From Pseudonocardia sp. HH130630-07 (lineage in GTDB: Bacteria > Actinomycetota > Actinomycetes > Mycobacteriales > Pseudonocardiaceae), in the NCBI RefSeq assembly GCF_001698125.1, contig NZ_CP013854.1, positions 2,108,001-2,172,000 on the forward strand: DNA of 64,000 bases. Direction: 5' to 3'. Every line of letters starts with the position of its first letter. Positions within the stretch are counted from its first letter, which is position 1. Below, in pieces: positions 53,216 through 62,348 of this stretch. Position numbers and translations under genes: made by a program. The notes under the pieces were generated by a model. It did not search any database, was not told where the DNA came from, and was given only the letters and a program-made list of their open reading frames with translations.

Positions 53216-54631
53216 TCAGGACCGGGTGAAGATCCGGCGGACCATCCAGAGCAACGCCACGCCCAGCAGCACCGCGAGGCCGAAGCGCACCGACAGCCAT
53301 CCGATGCCCTCGGCGGGCAGCACGACCGCGGCCCCGCAGACCAGGGCGCCCGCGAGCACCGGGAGCGCCAGGACGGACTCCCGCCAGCGGGTCTCCGAGA
53401 CCCGGCGCCGCAGGAGCGACGTCCCGACCGCGAGGGCCACGTAGATCAGCGGGAAGCCGACCGCCACCGCCGTCAGCGATCCGGTCCGGGCCAGCAGGAT
53501 CGCCGCGACCAGGCCGATGACCAGGCTGACCGGGCTCGCCAGCGCGAGTCCGGCACTGCGCCCGGAGGCGAACACCAGGTGCACGTTCGCCAGGTAGGCC
53601 ACGCTGACGACGGCGCCGATCGTCGCGACCGCGGTCACCGGCACCAGCTCGGCGGGGCTGAACTCGGCGGGGGCGAGCACCCGGAGCAGGAACGGCGCGA
53701 GCAGGGCGACCCCGCCGGAGAGCGCGACGGTGATGGCAGCGACGTCGCGGGCGCTGTGCTCCAGGGCCTCACCGCGCTGCGCGGGGTCCGTCCGGTAGAT
53801 CACCGGGGCCCAGGCGTTGTTCAGCGCCGAGACCACCATCGCGGGGGCCGAGCCGAGCAGCAGCGCGACCTGCATGCGGCCGCCGTCCGCGGGGCTGAAC
53901 ACGTGGTTCACGATCACCACCAGCGCGTTCTGCACCAGCAGCAACGCGACCAGGTGCGGCACGGCCGGCAGGCCCACCTTCAGCGCCCGCCACAGGTCGC
54001 CGCGCTCGGTGCGCGGCCGGCCACCCCGCCACGCCAGGACGACGCCGGTCAGCCCGGCCGCGAGGTAGCCGAGGAGCAGGCCGAACAGGTAGTCGTCGGC
54101 GTCGGCGGAGCGCCACAGCGCCATGCCGAGGCCGGCGAGCGGGCCGCCCAGCGTCGCCACCCCGGACATGACCACGAACGGCAGCGGCCGGTCCTGGACC
54201 CGCAGGAACGCCTGCGCGTTCAGCACCGCGGCGAACCCGGCCGCGCTGAGCGCGGCGAACGCGAGACCGGCCTGCCACCGCACCGAGAGCACCGGCTCGC
54301 TCCACAGCGGGCCGGCCAGCAGGGCCGCCACGACGAGCCCGGTCGAGATCGCGCTGCCCTGCAGGACCAGCGCGCGGGCACCGTCGGCGCCGGAGCGCTC
54401 CAGGATCCCGTGCCGGGTGATCGACGAGCCGAGCCCGAGGCCGACCACCATCGCACCGACCTGCACCAGGATCAGACCGGCGGCCACGATGCCGTACTGC
54501 TCCAGCCCCAGCACCCGGGTCACGACCGGCGTGACCAGCACGTTCGCCAGGATCGGCGCGACGCTGCCCAGGGTGTAGAGGGAGCCACGGCCGAGGACCG
54601 CGCGGCTCGCGTCCGGAGCCACCGCACTCAC
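53216..54631 (-). CDS. Oligosaccharide flippase (Wzx/MATE-like)
   Basis: This 471-residue membrane protein has ~12-14 helices of the polysaccharide-transporter superfamily. It begins VLGRGSLYTLGSVAPILANV followed by LVTPVVTRVLGLEQYG, the family's first-helix motif, and carries conserved polar residues in ALNNAWAPVIYR. GTG 54631 overlaps the stop of the aminotransferase gene. It lies in the same operon as PseC and PseB, so it probably exports a lipid-linked glycan carrying the nonulosonic acid or a related sugar. Confidence 0.88.
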   Translation of the reverse strand: MSAVAPDASRAVLGRGSLYTLGSVAPILANVLVTPVVTRVLGLEQYGIVAAGLILVQVGAMVVGLGLGSSITRHGILERSGADGARALVLQGSAISTGLVVAALLAGPLWSEPVLSVRWQAGLAFAALSAAGFAAVLNAQAFLRVQDRPLPFVVMSGVATLGGPLAGLGMALWRSADADDYLFGLLLGYLAAGLTGVVLAWRGGRPRTERGDLWRALKVGLPAVPHLVALLLVQNALVVIVNHVFSPADGGRMQVALLLGSAPAMVVSALNNAWAPVIYRTDPAQRGEALEHSARDVAAITVALSGGVALLAPFLLRVLAPAEFSPAELVPVTAVATIGAVVSVAYLANVHLVFASGRSAGLALASPVSLVIGLVAAILLARTGSLTAVAVGFPLIYVALAVGTSLLRRRVSETRWRESVLALPVLAGALVCGAAVVLPAEGIGWLSVRFGLAVLLGVALLWMVRRIFTRS

Positions 54632-55758
54632 ACCGGGTACCCGAAGAACTCCCGCACCAGATCGGCGACCCGGTCCACGTCGGCGTCGGTCAGGTCCGGG
54701 AACAGCGGCAGCGAGAGCTGCTGGGAGTAGTAGGTCTCGGCGTTCGGGCACAGGCCGCGCCGGTAACCGAGATCGGCGAACACCGGGTGCCAGTACACCG
54801 GGACGTAGTTCACCTGCACGCCGATCCCGCGCTCGCGCAGGAACTCGAACAGCTGGCGACGGCGGCCGTCGAGCACCCGCAGCGGGTACAGGTGCCAGGC
54901 CGGCTCGGCGCCGTCCCGGGTGACCGGGGTGCGCACCTCGGCGACGTCGGCCAGCGCGGCGTCGTAGCGGGTGTGGATCTCCGCCCGGCGGGCGCGGAAC
55001 GCCCCGAGCCGGCGCAGCTGCGACGAGCCCAGCGCGGCGAGCAGGTCCGGCAACCGGTAGTTCAGCCCGAACTCGTGCACCTCCTGGTGCCACGGACCCT
55101 CGTCCGGGAACCGCTGGACCGCCTTGTCCCGGACCAGCCCGATGTTGCGGAACGTGCGCGCCCTGGCCAGCAGGTCGGCCCGCGGCGAGACGACGGCGCC
55201 GCCCTCCGCGGTGGTCAGGTTCTTGGTCGGGAAGAACGAGAGCGTGGTCAGGTCGGCCAGATCGCCGACCGGACGGCCGTGCCAGTGCCCGCCGATCGAG
55301 TGCGCGGCGTCCTCCAGCAGCACCGCACCGGCGTCGTGGGCCAGCGAGCGCAGCGGGTCGGCGTCGATCGGGTGCCCGGCGTAGTCCACCCCGGCGACGA
55401 CGGTGGTGCCCGGCGTCAGCGCCGCCTCCACCGCCGCCGGGTCCAGGTTGCCGGTGTCCTCGCTCACGTCGGCGAAGATCACGTTCGCGCCGTGCAGCGC
55501 CGCCGACGACGCGGTCGCCACGAACGTCAGCGGGGCCACCACCACGTCCTGGCCCGGCCCGACACCGGCCGCGGCGTAGGCCACGTGCAGCGCGGCCGTC
55601 CCCGACGTCACCACGGCCGCCGGGTTCCCGGCGACGGCGGCCAGGTCGTCCTCGAACCGGGTGACGGCCGGGCCGGTGGTCAACCAGTCCGAACGCAGGA
55701 CCTCGGCGACCGCGGCGACGTCGTCGTCGGAGATCGACTGCCGGCCGTAGGGGAGCAT
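54628..55758 (-). CDS. pseC: UDP-4-amino-4,6-dideoxy-N-acetyl-beta-L-altrosamine transaminase PseC
   Basis: This 376-residue PLP-dependent aminotransferase of the DegT/DnrJ family transfers an amino group to the 4-keto sugar made by PseB. The internal aldimine Lys is in TTLSFFPTKNLTTAEGG, the sheet with Asp contacting the pyridine N is in VLLEDAAHSIGG, and the N-terminal LPYGRQSISDDDVAAVAEVL segment matches PseC-type enzymes. ATG 55758 overlaps the PseB stop (ATGA). It is the second of three genes in the minus-strand operon. Confidence 0.9.
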   Translation of the reverse strand: MLPYGRQSISDDDVAAVAEVLRSDWLTTGPAVTRFEDDLAAVAGNPAAVVTSGTAALHVAYAAAGVGPGQDVVVAPLTFVATASSAALHGANVIFADVSEDTGNLDPAAVEAALTPGTTVVAGVDYAGHPIDADPLRSLAHDAGAVLLEDAAHSIGGHWHGRPVGDLADLTTLSFFPTKNLTTAEGGAVVSPRADLLARARTFRNIGLVRDKAVQRFPDEGPWHQEVHEFGLNYRLPDLLAALGSSQLRRLGAFRARRAEIHTRYDAALADVAEVRTPVTRDGAEPAWHLYPLRVLDGRRRQLFEFLRERGIGVQVNYVPVYWHPVFADLGYRRGLCPNAETYYSQQLSLPLFPDLTDADVDRVADLVREFFGYPV

Positions 55759-56741
55759 CAGTCGAGCGCCTCGACCATCTCGCGCAGCTGCTGCGGGGAC
55801 AGCCACAGGTCGTTCGTGTCCGACCGGTAGGCCTGCCCGTCCGGCACCTGCTCGCCGCCGGCGGGCGAGGTGTAGCCCCAGCCGGCGATGTAGGGCTCGA
55901 CGACGTAGCGGTCCGGGAGCTTGATCGTCCGGCGGGAGTCGTCCGCGGCGATCATCTCCTCGTGCAGCTTCTCGCCCGGCCGGATGCCGATCTCGTGCGT
56001 CGCGACGCCCGGTGCGATCGCCTCGGCCAGGTCGGTCATCCGCATCGACGGGATCCGCGGGACGTAGAGCTCGCCGCCCTGCATCGCGTCGAACGAGTCG
56101 ATGACGAACTGCACCGCGTCCGGCAGCGTGATCCAGAACCGGGTCATCCGCTTGTCGGTGATCGGCAGCGACTGCCCCTCGGCCGCCAGGCGCTTGAACA
56201 GCGGCACCACCGAGCCGCGGCTGCCGAGCACGTTGCCGTAGCGGACCACCGCGAACCGGGTCTCGTAGGCGGCGGCGTAGTGGTTCGCGGAGACGAACAG
56301 CCGGTCGGCGCACAGCTTGGTGGCGCCGTAGAGGTTGATCGGGCTCGACGCCTTGTCCGTGGACAGCGCGACGACCTTCTTCACGCCGGAGTCGATCGCG
56401 GCCTCGACGACGTTCTGCGAGCCCTCGACGTTGGTCCGGATGAACTCGAACGGGTTGTACTCCGCGGTGTCGACCTGCTTCAGCGCCGCGGCGTGCACGA
56501 CGTAGTCGACGCCGTGCATGGCGCGCTTGAGCCGGTCCCGGTCCCGGACGTCACCGAGGAACCAGCGCAGGCGAGGGTCGTCGCCGAACAGCGACCGGCA
56601 CTCGTACTGCTTCAGCTCGTCCCGGGACAGGATCACCAGGCGACGGGGCTCGTAACGGTCCAGCAGGGCGCGTACGAACGCCTTGCCGAAAGAACCCGTA
56701 CCGCCCGTGACCAGGACCGACGAGCCCTTGAGTACCGACAT
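55758..56741 (-). CDS. pseB: UDP-N-acetylglucosamine 4,6-dehydratase (inverting) PseB
   Basis: This 327-residue extended SDR carries out C6 dehydration with C5 inversion of UDP-GlcNAc, the first step to pseudaminic acid. The nucleotide motif is VLVTGGTGSFGKAFVRALL; substrate and catalytic residues are in DYVVHAAALKQVDTAEYNPF, STDKASSPINLYGATK and RYGNVLGSRGSVVPLF. ATG 56741 is the start of the conserved frame. PseC and a flippase follow with overlapping ends, and PseF lies divergently after 79 bp. Confidence 0.92.
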   Translation of the reverse strand: MSVLKGSSVLVTGGTGSFGKAFVRALLDRYEPRRLVILSRDELKQYECRSLFGDDPRLRWFLGDVRDRDRLKRAMHGVDYVVHAAALKQVDTAEYNPFEFIRTNVEGSQNVVEAAIDSGVKKVVALSTDKASSPINLYGATKLCADRLFVSANHYAAAYETRFAVVRYGNVLGSRGSVVPLFKRLAAEGQSLPITDKRMTRFWITLPDAVQFVIDSFDAMQGGELYVPRIPSMRMTDLAEAIAPGVATHEIGIRPGEKLHEEMIAADDSRRTIKLPDRYVVEPYIAGWGYTSPAGGEQVPDGQAYRSDTNDLWLSPQQLREMVEALD

Positions 56742-56820
56742 CACGCCTCCACATCCGTCAGGATCTCTCCCGCCCGGCATGATGGCACGCGCTCACCCGG
56801 ACGAATCGAAGCAGGTGCAC

Positions 56821-57570
56821 GTGCCGACCACCACCCGGACCGGTCCCCGGATCAACGCCGTCGTCCAGGCCCGGACCGGATCGACCCGGCTGCCCGGCAA
56901 GGTGCTCACCGAGCTCGGCGGCCGTCCGGTGCTGGACCGGGTGCTCGACGCGGCCCGCGCGGCCCCCGGCGTGGACGGGGTGATCGTCGCGACGTCGACC
57001 GCCGCCGGTGACGACGCCGTCGCCGACCGGGCGGCCGGACTGGGCGTCGACGTGGTCCGCGGCTCCGAGGACGACGTGCTGGCCCGGTTCGTCCAGGCCG
57101 TCGACGAGCACCCGTGCGACGCCGTCGTCCGGCTCACCGCGGACTGCCCGCTGCTCGACCCGGCGCTCATCGGCCTGGCCGCCGCCACCTGGCGGAGCGC
57201 CCCGGAGCACGACTACGTCGCGACCACCCTGGTCCGGACGCTGCCGCGCGGACTCGACGTCGAGCTGGCCGCGGTGCCCGCGCTGCGTGAGCTGGCCGGC
57301 ACCGCGACCGGGTACGACCGCACCCACGTGACCTCCGGGCTCTACGGCGATCCCGGGCGCTTCCGCTGCCTGGGTCTGGTCGTCGCCCCGGCCGCCGACG
57401 ACCTGCGGGTCACCCTGGACACCGTCGACGACCTGCACGCGCTGCGCGGGCTGGTCGAGCTGCTGGGCGATCGCACCGACTGGCGGTCGGTCGTGTCGGC
57501 GCTGCGGGCCCGTCCGGACCTGGTGGCGCGCAACGCGCACGTCCGCCAGAAGTCGCTCGCGGAGGGCTGA
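56821..57570 (+). CDS. pseF: CMP-nonulosonate cytidylyltransferase-type protein (PseF/SpsF family)
   Basis: This 249-residue nucleotidyltransferase has the CTP-binding VVQARTGSTRLPGKVLTELG motif, the metal-contact LTADCPLLDPALI region and a Rossmann-like fold. In pseudaminic acid clusters the equivalent enzyme activates the sugar as CMP-Pse. GTG 56821 is preferred; ATG 56779 or 56782 would add a non-conserved leader. The gene is divergent from PseB and followed by the PseG-PseH fusion after 4 bp. A general SpsF-type role is possible. Confidence 0.82.
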   Translation: MPTTTRTGPRINAVVQARTGSTRLPGKVLTELGGRPVLDRVLDAARAAPGVDGVIVATSTAAGDDAVADRAAGLGVDVVRGSEDDVLARFVQAVDEHPCDAVVRLTADCPLLDPALIGLAAATWRSAPEHDYVATTLVRTLPRGLDVELAAVPALRELAGTATGYDRTHVTSGLYGDPGRFRCLGLVVAPAADDLRVTLDTVDDLHALRGLVELLGDRTDWRSVVSALRARPDLVARNAHVRQKSLAEG

Positions 57571-57574
57571 GCGG

Positions 57575-59137
57575 ATGCGCCTGCTGCTGCGGTGCGACGC
57601 CGGACCGTCGACCGGGGTCGGGCACGCCGTGCGCTGCGCCGCCGTCGCCGAGGCGGCCGGTCTGTCCGGGCACGAGGTGTTCTGGTCCGGCCGGCTCGAC
57701 GGCCTCGGCTGGCTGTGGGACGGCCTGCTCCAGCTGGGGTGGTCCACCGATCCGCGGACCTCCCCCGCGCCGGAGCCCGGACCGCCCGGCACCCTGCTCG
57801 CCCCGGCCGACACCGCGGCGGAGCTGGCCCGGCTGTGCCGGACGCACCGGATCGACGCCGTGCACGTCGACCACTACCTGCTCGGCACCGACCTGCGCGC
57901 CGCGCTCGGCGCGGAGGGCGTCACGCTGAGCACGGTCGAGGACTTCGGGACCGGGCGGCGCCCGGGTGACCTGGTCGTCGACCCTAATCTCGGCGCCGAC
58001 GGCCACCCCCGGCCCGACGACGGCTCCCCCGCCCTGCTGCGCGGGCCCGGCTTCGCCCCGCTGCGGCACTCCGCCCGCCGGGCCCGCCGGATCCGCGAGA
58101 TCCGCGACCGGACCCCGGCGCCGGACCGGGTGCCCGCGGTGCTCGTCGTCATGGGCGGCACCGACGCGGCGGGCCTGCTCGGCCCGGTGGTGACCGCGCT
58201 CGCCGGGACCGGCGTCGCGGCCGCGGTCGACGTCGTCGTCCCGGCCGGGCGCAGCGTCACGCTGCCCGACGACGGTCCGGTCCGGTTCCGGGCGGTGGCC
58301 CCGCTCCCCGATCTCCCCGCCGCGATGGCCGAGGCCGATCTCGTGGTCAGCGCGGCCGGGACGACGGTCTGGGAACTCTGCTGCGTCGCCGTGCCGATGG
58401 CGCTCCTGCGGGCCGCGGACAACCAGACCGAGGGCTACCGGACGGTCGTCGCGTCCGGCGCCGCCGCCGGGCTGGGCGGACCGGCGGACCTCGTCGATCC
58501 CGGGCCCGCGACCGCCGTCCTGCACCGGCTGCTCACCGACCCCGGCGCGCGGGACGCGCTCGCCGCCCGGGCCGGTGCCGTCGTCGACGGGATGGGCGCG
58601 AACCGGATCGTGGACGCGATCGCGGGCAGCGCCGGGAACCCCGCGCGGGACGAGATCGAGCGGGACCTGCTGGACGGGATCCTGGTCTCCCGGGACGCCC
58701 GCACCGACGACGCCGAACTGCTCCTGCGCTGGCGCAACGACCCGGAGACCCGCCGCCGGTCCCGCTCGAGGACCGAGATCACCCTCGACGACCACCGGCG
58801 CTGGCTGACCGCCTCCCTCGCCCGCGACGACCGGCGGCTGCTCGTCGTCGACGACGTCACCGGCCCGGTCGGCACCGTCCGCTGGGACCTCGACGACGGC
58901 GCCTGGGAGGTGTCGATCACCGTCGCGCCCGAGCGGCGCGGGGCCCGGCTGGCGCTGCCGCTGCTGCTCGAGGGGGAACGGGCGCTGCGTGCGGTCACCG
59001 GCCCCGGGACCCCGGTGACGGCCGTGGTGCACGCGGAGAACACCGCGTCCGCACGGCTGTTCGCCCGCGCCGGGTACGCCGACGACGGCACCGGCCCGGA
59101 CCCGGACGGCTTCCACACCCTGCGCCGCGTCCTGTGA
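57575..59137 (+). CDS. PseG-PseH fusion: UDP-sugar hydrolase plus N-acetyltransferase
   Basis: This 520-residue two-domain protein has an N-terminal domain (~1-350) that is the GT-B-like UDP-sugar hydrolase PseG, with the motif RCDAGPSTGVGHAVRCAAVA that includes the catalytic His. A Gly-rich MGGTDAAGLLGPVVTAL and AAGTTVWELCCVAVP follow. The C-terminal domain (~365-520) is a GNAT acetyltransferase of the PseH type, with LLLRWRNDPETRRRSR and VAPERRGARLALPLLLEGE. In other bacteria these two steps are usually separate genes. ATG 57575 follows the cytidylyltransferase stop by four bases. No PseI synthase is in this window. Confidence 0.88.
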   Translation: MRLLLRCDAGPSTGVGHAVRCAAVAEAAGLSGHEVFWSGRLDGLGWLWDGLLQLGWSTDPRTSPAPEPGPPGTLLAPADTAAELARLCRTHRIDAVHVDHYLLGTDLRAALGAEGVTLSTVEDFGTGRRPGDLVVDPNLGADGHPRPDDGSPALLRGPGFAPLRHSARRARRIREIRDRTPAPDRVPAVLVVMGGTDAAGLLGPVVTALAGTGVAAAVDVVVPAGRSVTLPDDGPVRFRAVAPLPDLPAAMAEADLVVSAAGTTVWELCCVAVPMALLRAADNQTEGYRTVVASGAAAGLGGPADLVDPGPATAVLHRLLTDPGARDALAARAGAVVDGMGANRIVDAIAGSAGNPARDEIERDLLDGILVSRDARTDDAELLLRWRNDPETRRRSRSRTEITLDDHRRWLTASLARDDRRLLVVDDVTGPVGTVRWDLDDGAWEVSITVAPERRGARLALPLLLEGERALRAVTGPGTPVTAVVHAENTASARLFARAGYADDGTGPDPDGFHTLRRVL

Positions 59138-59314
59138 TCGACCGGCCCCGGGGATCCTCCCCGCGCCACGGCGACGCCGTCGAGCCGTCCGGCCGGTCAT
59201 AGGGACCGGCTGTGTGGACAGGGCTCGGGGTCAGTGGCCGAGTCGGGCGCGGTCGGTGGAGCCGAGCTTGCTCGTCGCGGACAGCGGTCACGGACTCCTC
59301 GGCGGTCGATATCG

Positions 59315-59770
59315 TCACGATCCGTTCCGCTGCGACATCTGCTGCACAGTCCAGGCGTTGCCGTCGGGATCGTCGAAGAAGACGAATCCGACGTCGTCCA
59401 ACGCCGAGCCTCCACGACTCACCGCGTCGGGGTCGCCGCCGAGGACCTGGATCTCGCTGACCTCGACTCCGCGACCCACCAACTGCTCACGCGCCGCTAC
59501 GACGTCGGGGACGACCAGTTGCAGGCCGCGCAGCGAACCCGGCGTCATGGCCGGCACGACGCCTTCGCCGAGGACGATCGAGCAACCGGAACCGGGTGGG
59601 GTCAGCTGCACGATCCTGTTCCCCGGTCCCGGGCGAACGTCGTGGTCGAGGGTGAACCCGAGCCGGTCGGCGTAGAAGGCGACACCCCGGTCGATGTCGG
59701 CGACGGGTACGACCACCACCTCCAGGCGCCACGCCATGCCCGTGTACTGCCCATCAGCTGCTGGTGTCAT
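59315..59770 (-). CDS. VOC-family protein
   Basis: This 151-residue vicinal-oxygen-chelate protein has VVVVPVADIDRGVAFYADRL at the start, NRIVQLTPPGSGCSIVLGEG in the middle and DVGFVFFDDPDGNAWTVQQM at the end, where the acid and Trp positions match the glyoxalase-like fold. ATG 59770 has AGGA 5 nt upstream; ATG 59737 is an alternative. It may be a lyase, dioxygenase or resistance-type binding protein. A 177-bp gap to the PseG-PseH gene contains no further gene. Confidence 0.86.
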   Translation of the reverse strand: MTPAADGQYTGMAWRLEVVVVPVADIDRGVAFYADRLGFTLDHDVRPGPGNRIVQLTPPGSGCSIVLGEGVVPAMTPGSLRGLQLVVPDVVAAREQLVGRGVEVSEIQVLGGDPDAVSRGGSALDDVGFVFFDDPDGNAWTVQQMSQRNGS

Positions 59771-59983
59771 GTCGGTCCTGACCCCACCGGGACCCGAGAA
59801 TCATCGGCGGACCGGTACCGGGCTGCCACGACCCGACCCGCACGACACGTGCGCACCTGCACAGGGACCTGGCGCAACGGGCCGACGGTCCGGAGCAACC
59901 GGTATGGGCCTGGTGTCCGATCTGGTGTTCGCTGTTCGTCAGTGTGGTGACTGCTGTCGTCGGCCTGGGGAAGGAGCGTCACG

Positions 59984-60367
59984 GTGACGCGTTACGTGTT
60001 TCTGATGTACGACTCGGAGGACTGGTACAACACCGCCGACGAGCACGCCATCGTGGACGAGTTCGCATTGCACGAGCAGTTCATGGAAGCGGTGCGCGCC
60101 GCCGGCGCCGACGTCGTGGGGGGCGAGGCGCTGGAGCGCTCGTCGGCTGCCAGCACCGTGCGCCGCGGGGCGACGGGTGCCGGCGGGAGCGGGAGTCCCG
60201 AACCGTTGGTGACCGATGGCCCGTTTGCCGACACCAAGGAAGCGCTCGGCGGTTTCTACGTCATCGACGCACCCGACCTCGATGTCGCGCTGCGCCTGGC
60301 TCGCGTCTGCCCTGCCGGAACCGTGGAAGTCCGCCCGGTCATGCAGATGCCCGACGACGCCGGATGA
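59984..60367 (+). CDS. YCII/DGPF domain protein (ECF partner)
   Basis: This 127-residue ferredoxin-like alpha+beta protein is a DGPF family member: TRYVFLMYDSEDWY at the N-terminus and VTDGPFADTKEALGGFYVID carrying the DGPF signature. Genes of this family sit beside ECF42-type sigma factors, as here (the sigma gene starts 13 bp after the stop). It is thought to contribute to sigma regulation, but the mechanism is unclear. GTG 59984 has GGAAGGAG upstream. Confidence 0.9.
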   Translation: MTRYVFLMYDSEDWYNTADEHAIVDEFALHEQFMEAVRAAGADVVGGEALERSSAASTVRRGATGAGGSGSPEPLVTDGPFADTKEALGGFYVIDAPDLDVALRLARVCPAGTVEVRPVMQMPDDAG

Positions 60368-60380
60368 GCGGCGGCGCCGG

Positions 60381-61637
60381 ATGAGCACCGGAGGGAGAGC
60401 CGTCGAGGACGCGTTCCGGGACGCCTGGCCCGTCGTGGTCGCGGCCACAGCCCGGTTCACCCGTGACCTCGACCTTGCCGAGGACTGCGCTCAGGAAGCG
60501 CTCGAGCGAGCGTTGCGCAGCTGGGACGAGGCCGTCCCGAGGGTTCCGCAAGCCTGGCTCATCACCACTGCGCGCCGGATCGCGCTCGACCGGTTGCGTC
60601 GCGACACGGCCCTGCGTCGCAAGCTTCCGCTGCTGGTGGAACCGCACGGCGGCCACGCCGACGAGGACGACGCCGACGAGGACGACGCCGGAGTCCTCGC
60701 GCCGGAGGACCCGCTGCGGTTGGTGTTCCTGTGCTGCCATCCTGCGCTGTCACGGGAGTCGCAGGTCGTACTGACCCTTCGACTGGTGTGTGGCCTGGAC
60801 GTCGGCGCGATCGCGGCGGTGACACTGAGCGGGCGGGCCGGAGTCGCACGTCGGATCACCCGGGCGAAGCAGAAGATCATCGCGGCGCGGGTGCCGTTCC
60901 GGCTTCCGTGCGCACGTGAACTGTCCGAACGGCTCGACGCTGCGCTGACCGTCGTCCACCTCACCCACACGGCCGGTCACCTGGCAGCTCACGCCCACTC
61001 CTCCCACGGGCTGCGCGATGACGCGCTGAACACACGGGCCGTCGCGCTGGCCCGCCTGCTCGTGCGCCTGCTGCCCGATGAGCCCGAGCCCCGCGGTCTG
61101 CTGGCGCTCATCACGCTCACCGACGCACGCGGTCCGAGCCGCACCGGCGAGGACGGTGAGATGGTCCTGCTCCCCGACCAGGACCGGTCTCAGTGGGACC
61201 GCACCATGATCGCCGAGGGACTCACGCTGGCCACGGCGGCGCTGCGTGGTGGCCGGCCCGGCCGGTTCACCCTGCAAGCTGCCGTGGCCGGGCTGCACGC
61301 GGTGGCCCCGAGCTGGGCCGACACCGACTGGGACCAGATCGTCGCCTCCTACGACAGCCTGATGCGCAGCTGGCCGTCTCCGGTGGTGGCGCTCAACCGG
61401 GCGATGGCACGCAGCTGGTCGAAAGAGACCGATCTGCCCGACATCCTGGCCGAACTCGACGCGCTGGCCGATCAACTACCCGGATACCCCTACCTGCCGG
61501 CCGCGCGGGCCGACGTTCTGCGCCGTCTAGGACGGTCAGACGACGCAGCACATGCCTACGACCAAGCACACGCCCTCACCACGAACCCTCTCCAACGGCG
61601 CTACCTCGACCGGCAGCGCAGCCAGTCAGCTCGGTAA
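60381..61637 (+). CDS. ECF42-type RNA polymerase sigma factor
   Basis: This 418-residue sigma factor has region 2 (~10-80, with DLDLAEDCAQEALERALRSW) and region 4 (~115-170, with RLVCGLDVGAIAAVTLSGRA and ARRITRAKQKI), linked by an acidic DEDDADEDDAG stretch. A ~230-residue helical C-terminal extension (TPR-like; contains RSWPSPVVALNRAMARSWSK) is the mark of ECF42. In this class the extension is required for activity and an anti-sigma is absent. ATG 60381 follows the DGPF gene, so the two form an operon. Confidence 0.9.
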   Translation: MSTGGRAVEDAFRDAWPVVVAATARFTRDLDLAEDCAQEALERALRSWDEAVPRVPQAWLITTARRIALDRLRRDTALRRKLPLLVEPHGGHADEDDADEDDAGVLAPEDPLRLVFLCCHPALSRESQVVLTLRLVCGLDVGAIAAVTLSGRAGVARRITRAKQKIIAARVPFRLPCARELSERLDAALTVVHLTHTAGHLAAHAHSSHGLRDDALNTRAVALARLLVRLLPDEPEPRGLLALITLTDARGPSRTGEDGEMVLLPDQDRSQWDRTMIAEGLTLATAALRGGRPGRFTLQAAVAGLHAVAPSWADTDWDQIVASYDSLMRSWPSPVVALNRAMARSWSKETDLPDILAELDALADQLPGYPYLPAARADVLRRLGRSDDAAHAYDQAHALTTNPLQRRYLDRQRSQSAR

Positions 61638-61754
61638 CGAGCGTTGACGAGCGTGACCTGCCCGACCCGCCCGCACCGCGCCACGGCGACGCGCCCCGCA
61701 CAGCGCCACGGTGATGCGCCCCGCACATCCGGCCGCCGACCGCCCGCCGTGACC

Positions 61755-61760
61755 TACCCT
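61755..61760 (+). promoter_or_regulatory. -10 element of bioY operon (leaderless)
   Basis: TACCCT is followed by 6 nt and then GTG 61767, fitting a leaderless transcript. No BirA-like palindrome could be pinpointed by eye. Confidence 0.45.
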
Positions 61761-61766
61761 TCGCGC

Positions 61767-62348
61767 GTGTCCGGGTCCCGTTCCGCGCTCCCCACGGCCG
61801 ATCTCGCGCGCATCGTCGTGTTCGCCGCGTTCATCGCCGTCCTCGGCCTGTTCCCGGGGATCGGCGGTGTCGCCGGGGTCCCGATCGTCGTGCAGAACGC
61901 CGGCCCGATCCTGGCCGGCGCCATCCTCGGCTGGCGGCTCGCGACGATGTCGGTCGCGTTGCTGCTGGTCCTCACCGCGATCGGGCTGCCGCTGCTGTCC
62001 GGCGGCCGGGGCGGCATCGGCGTGTTCGTCGGACCGAGCGCCGGGTTCGTCGTGGGCTGGTTGCTGTCCGCGCTGGTCACCGGCCTGATCGTGCAGCGGG
62101 CCCGGCGGCGCACGCTGCCCGTCCTGCTGCTCGCCTGCCTCGCCGGGCTGCTCGCCGACTACCTGATCGGCATGCCGGTGATCGGCGCGTACGTCGGTGA
62201 CCTCGGCGCCGGGATCGTGCAGTCGCTGGTGTTCGTCCCCGGAGACCTGATCAAGGTCGTGCTGGCGGCCGTGATCGCCGGGCTCGTCCACCGGGCGCTG
62301 CCCGATCTCCTGCCGCCGCCCGCCGCCACCGGGGCCCGCACCCGGTGA
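61767..62348 (+). CDS. bioY: Biotin transporter substrate-binding subunit BioY
   Basis: This 193-residue membrane S-component of an energy-coupling-factor transporter binds biotin in the membrane. Six helices are seen, with LGLFPGIGGVAGVPIVVQNA and LTAIGLPLLSGGRGGIGVFV followed by GPSAGFVVGWLL, the conserved BioY blocks. GTG 61767 is chosen because TACCCT lies 6 nt upstream; GTG 61749 or ATG 61644 would add unconserved residues. It is followed by acyl-CoA ligase and thiolase genes with overlapping ends, the same trio as yhfU-yhfT-yhfS of Bacillus subtilis. No EcfA or EcfT gene is next to it here. Confidence 0.9.
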   Translation: MSGSRSALPTADLARIVVFAAFIAVLGLFPGIGGVAGVPIVVQNAGPILAGAILGWRLATMSVALLLVLTAIGLPLLSGGRGGIGVFVGPSAGFVVGWLLSALVTGLIVQRARRRTLPVLLLACLAGLLADYLIGMPVIGAYVGDLGAGIVQSLVFVPGDLIKVVLAAVIAGLVHRALPDLLPPPAATGARTR

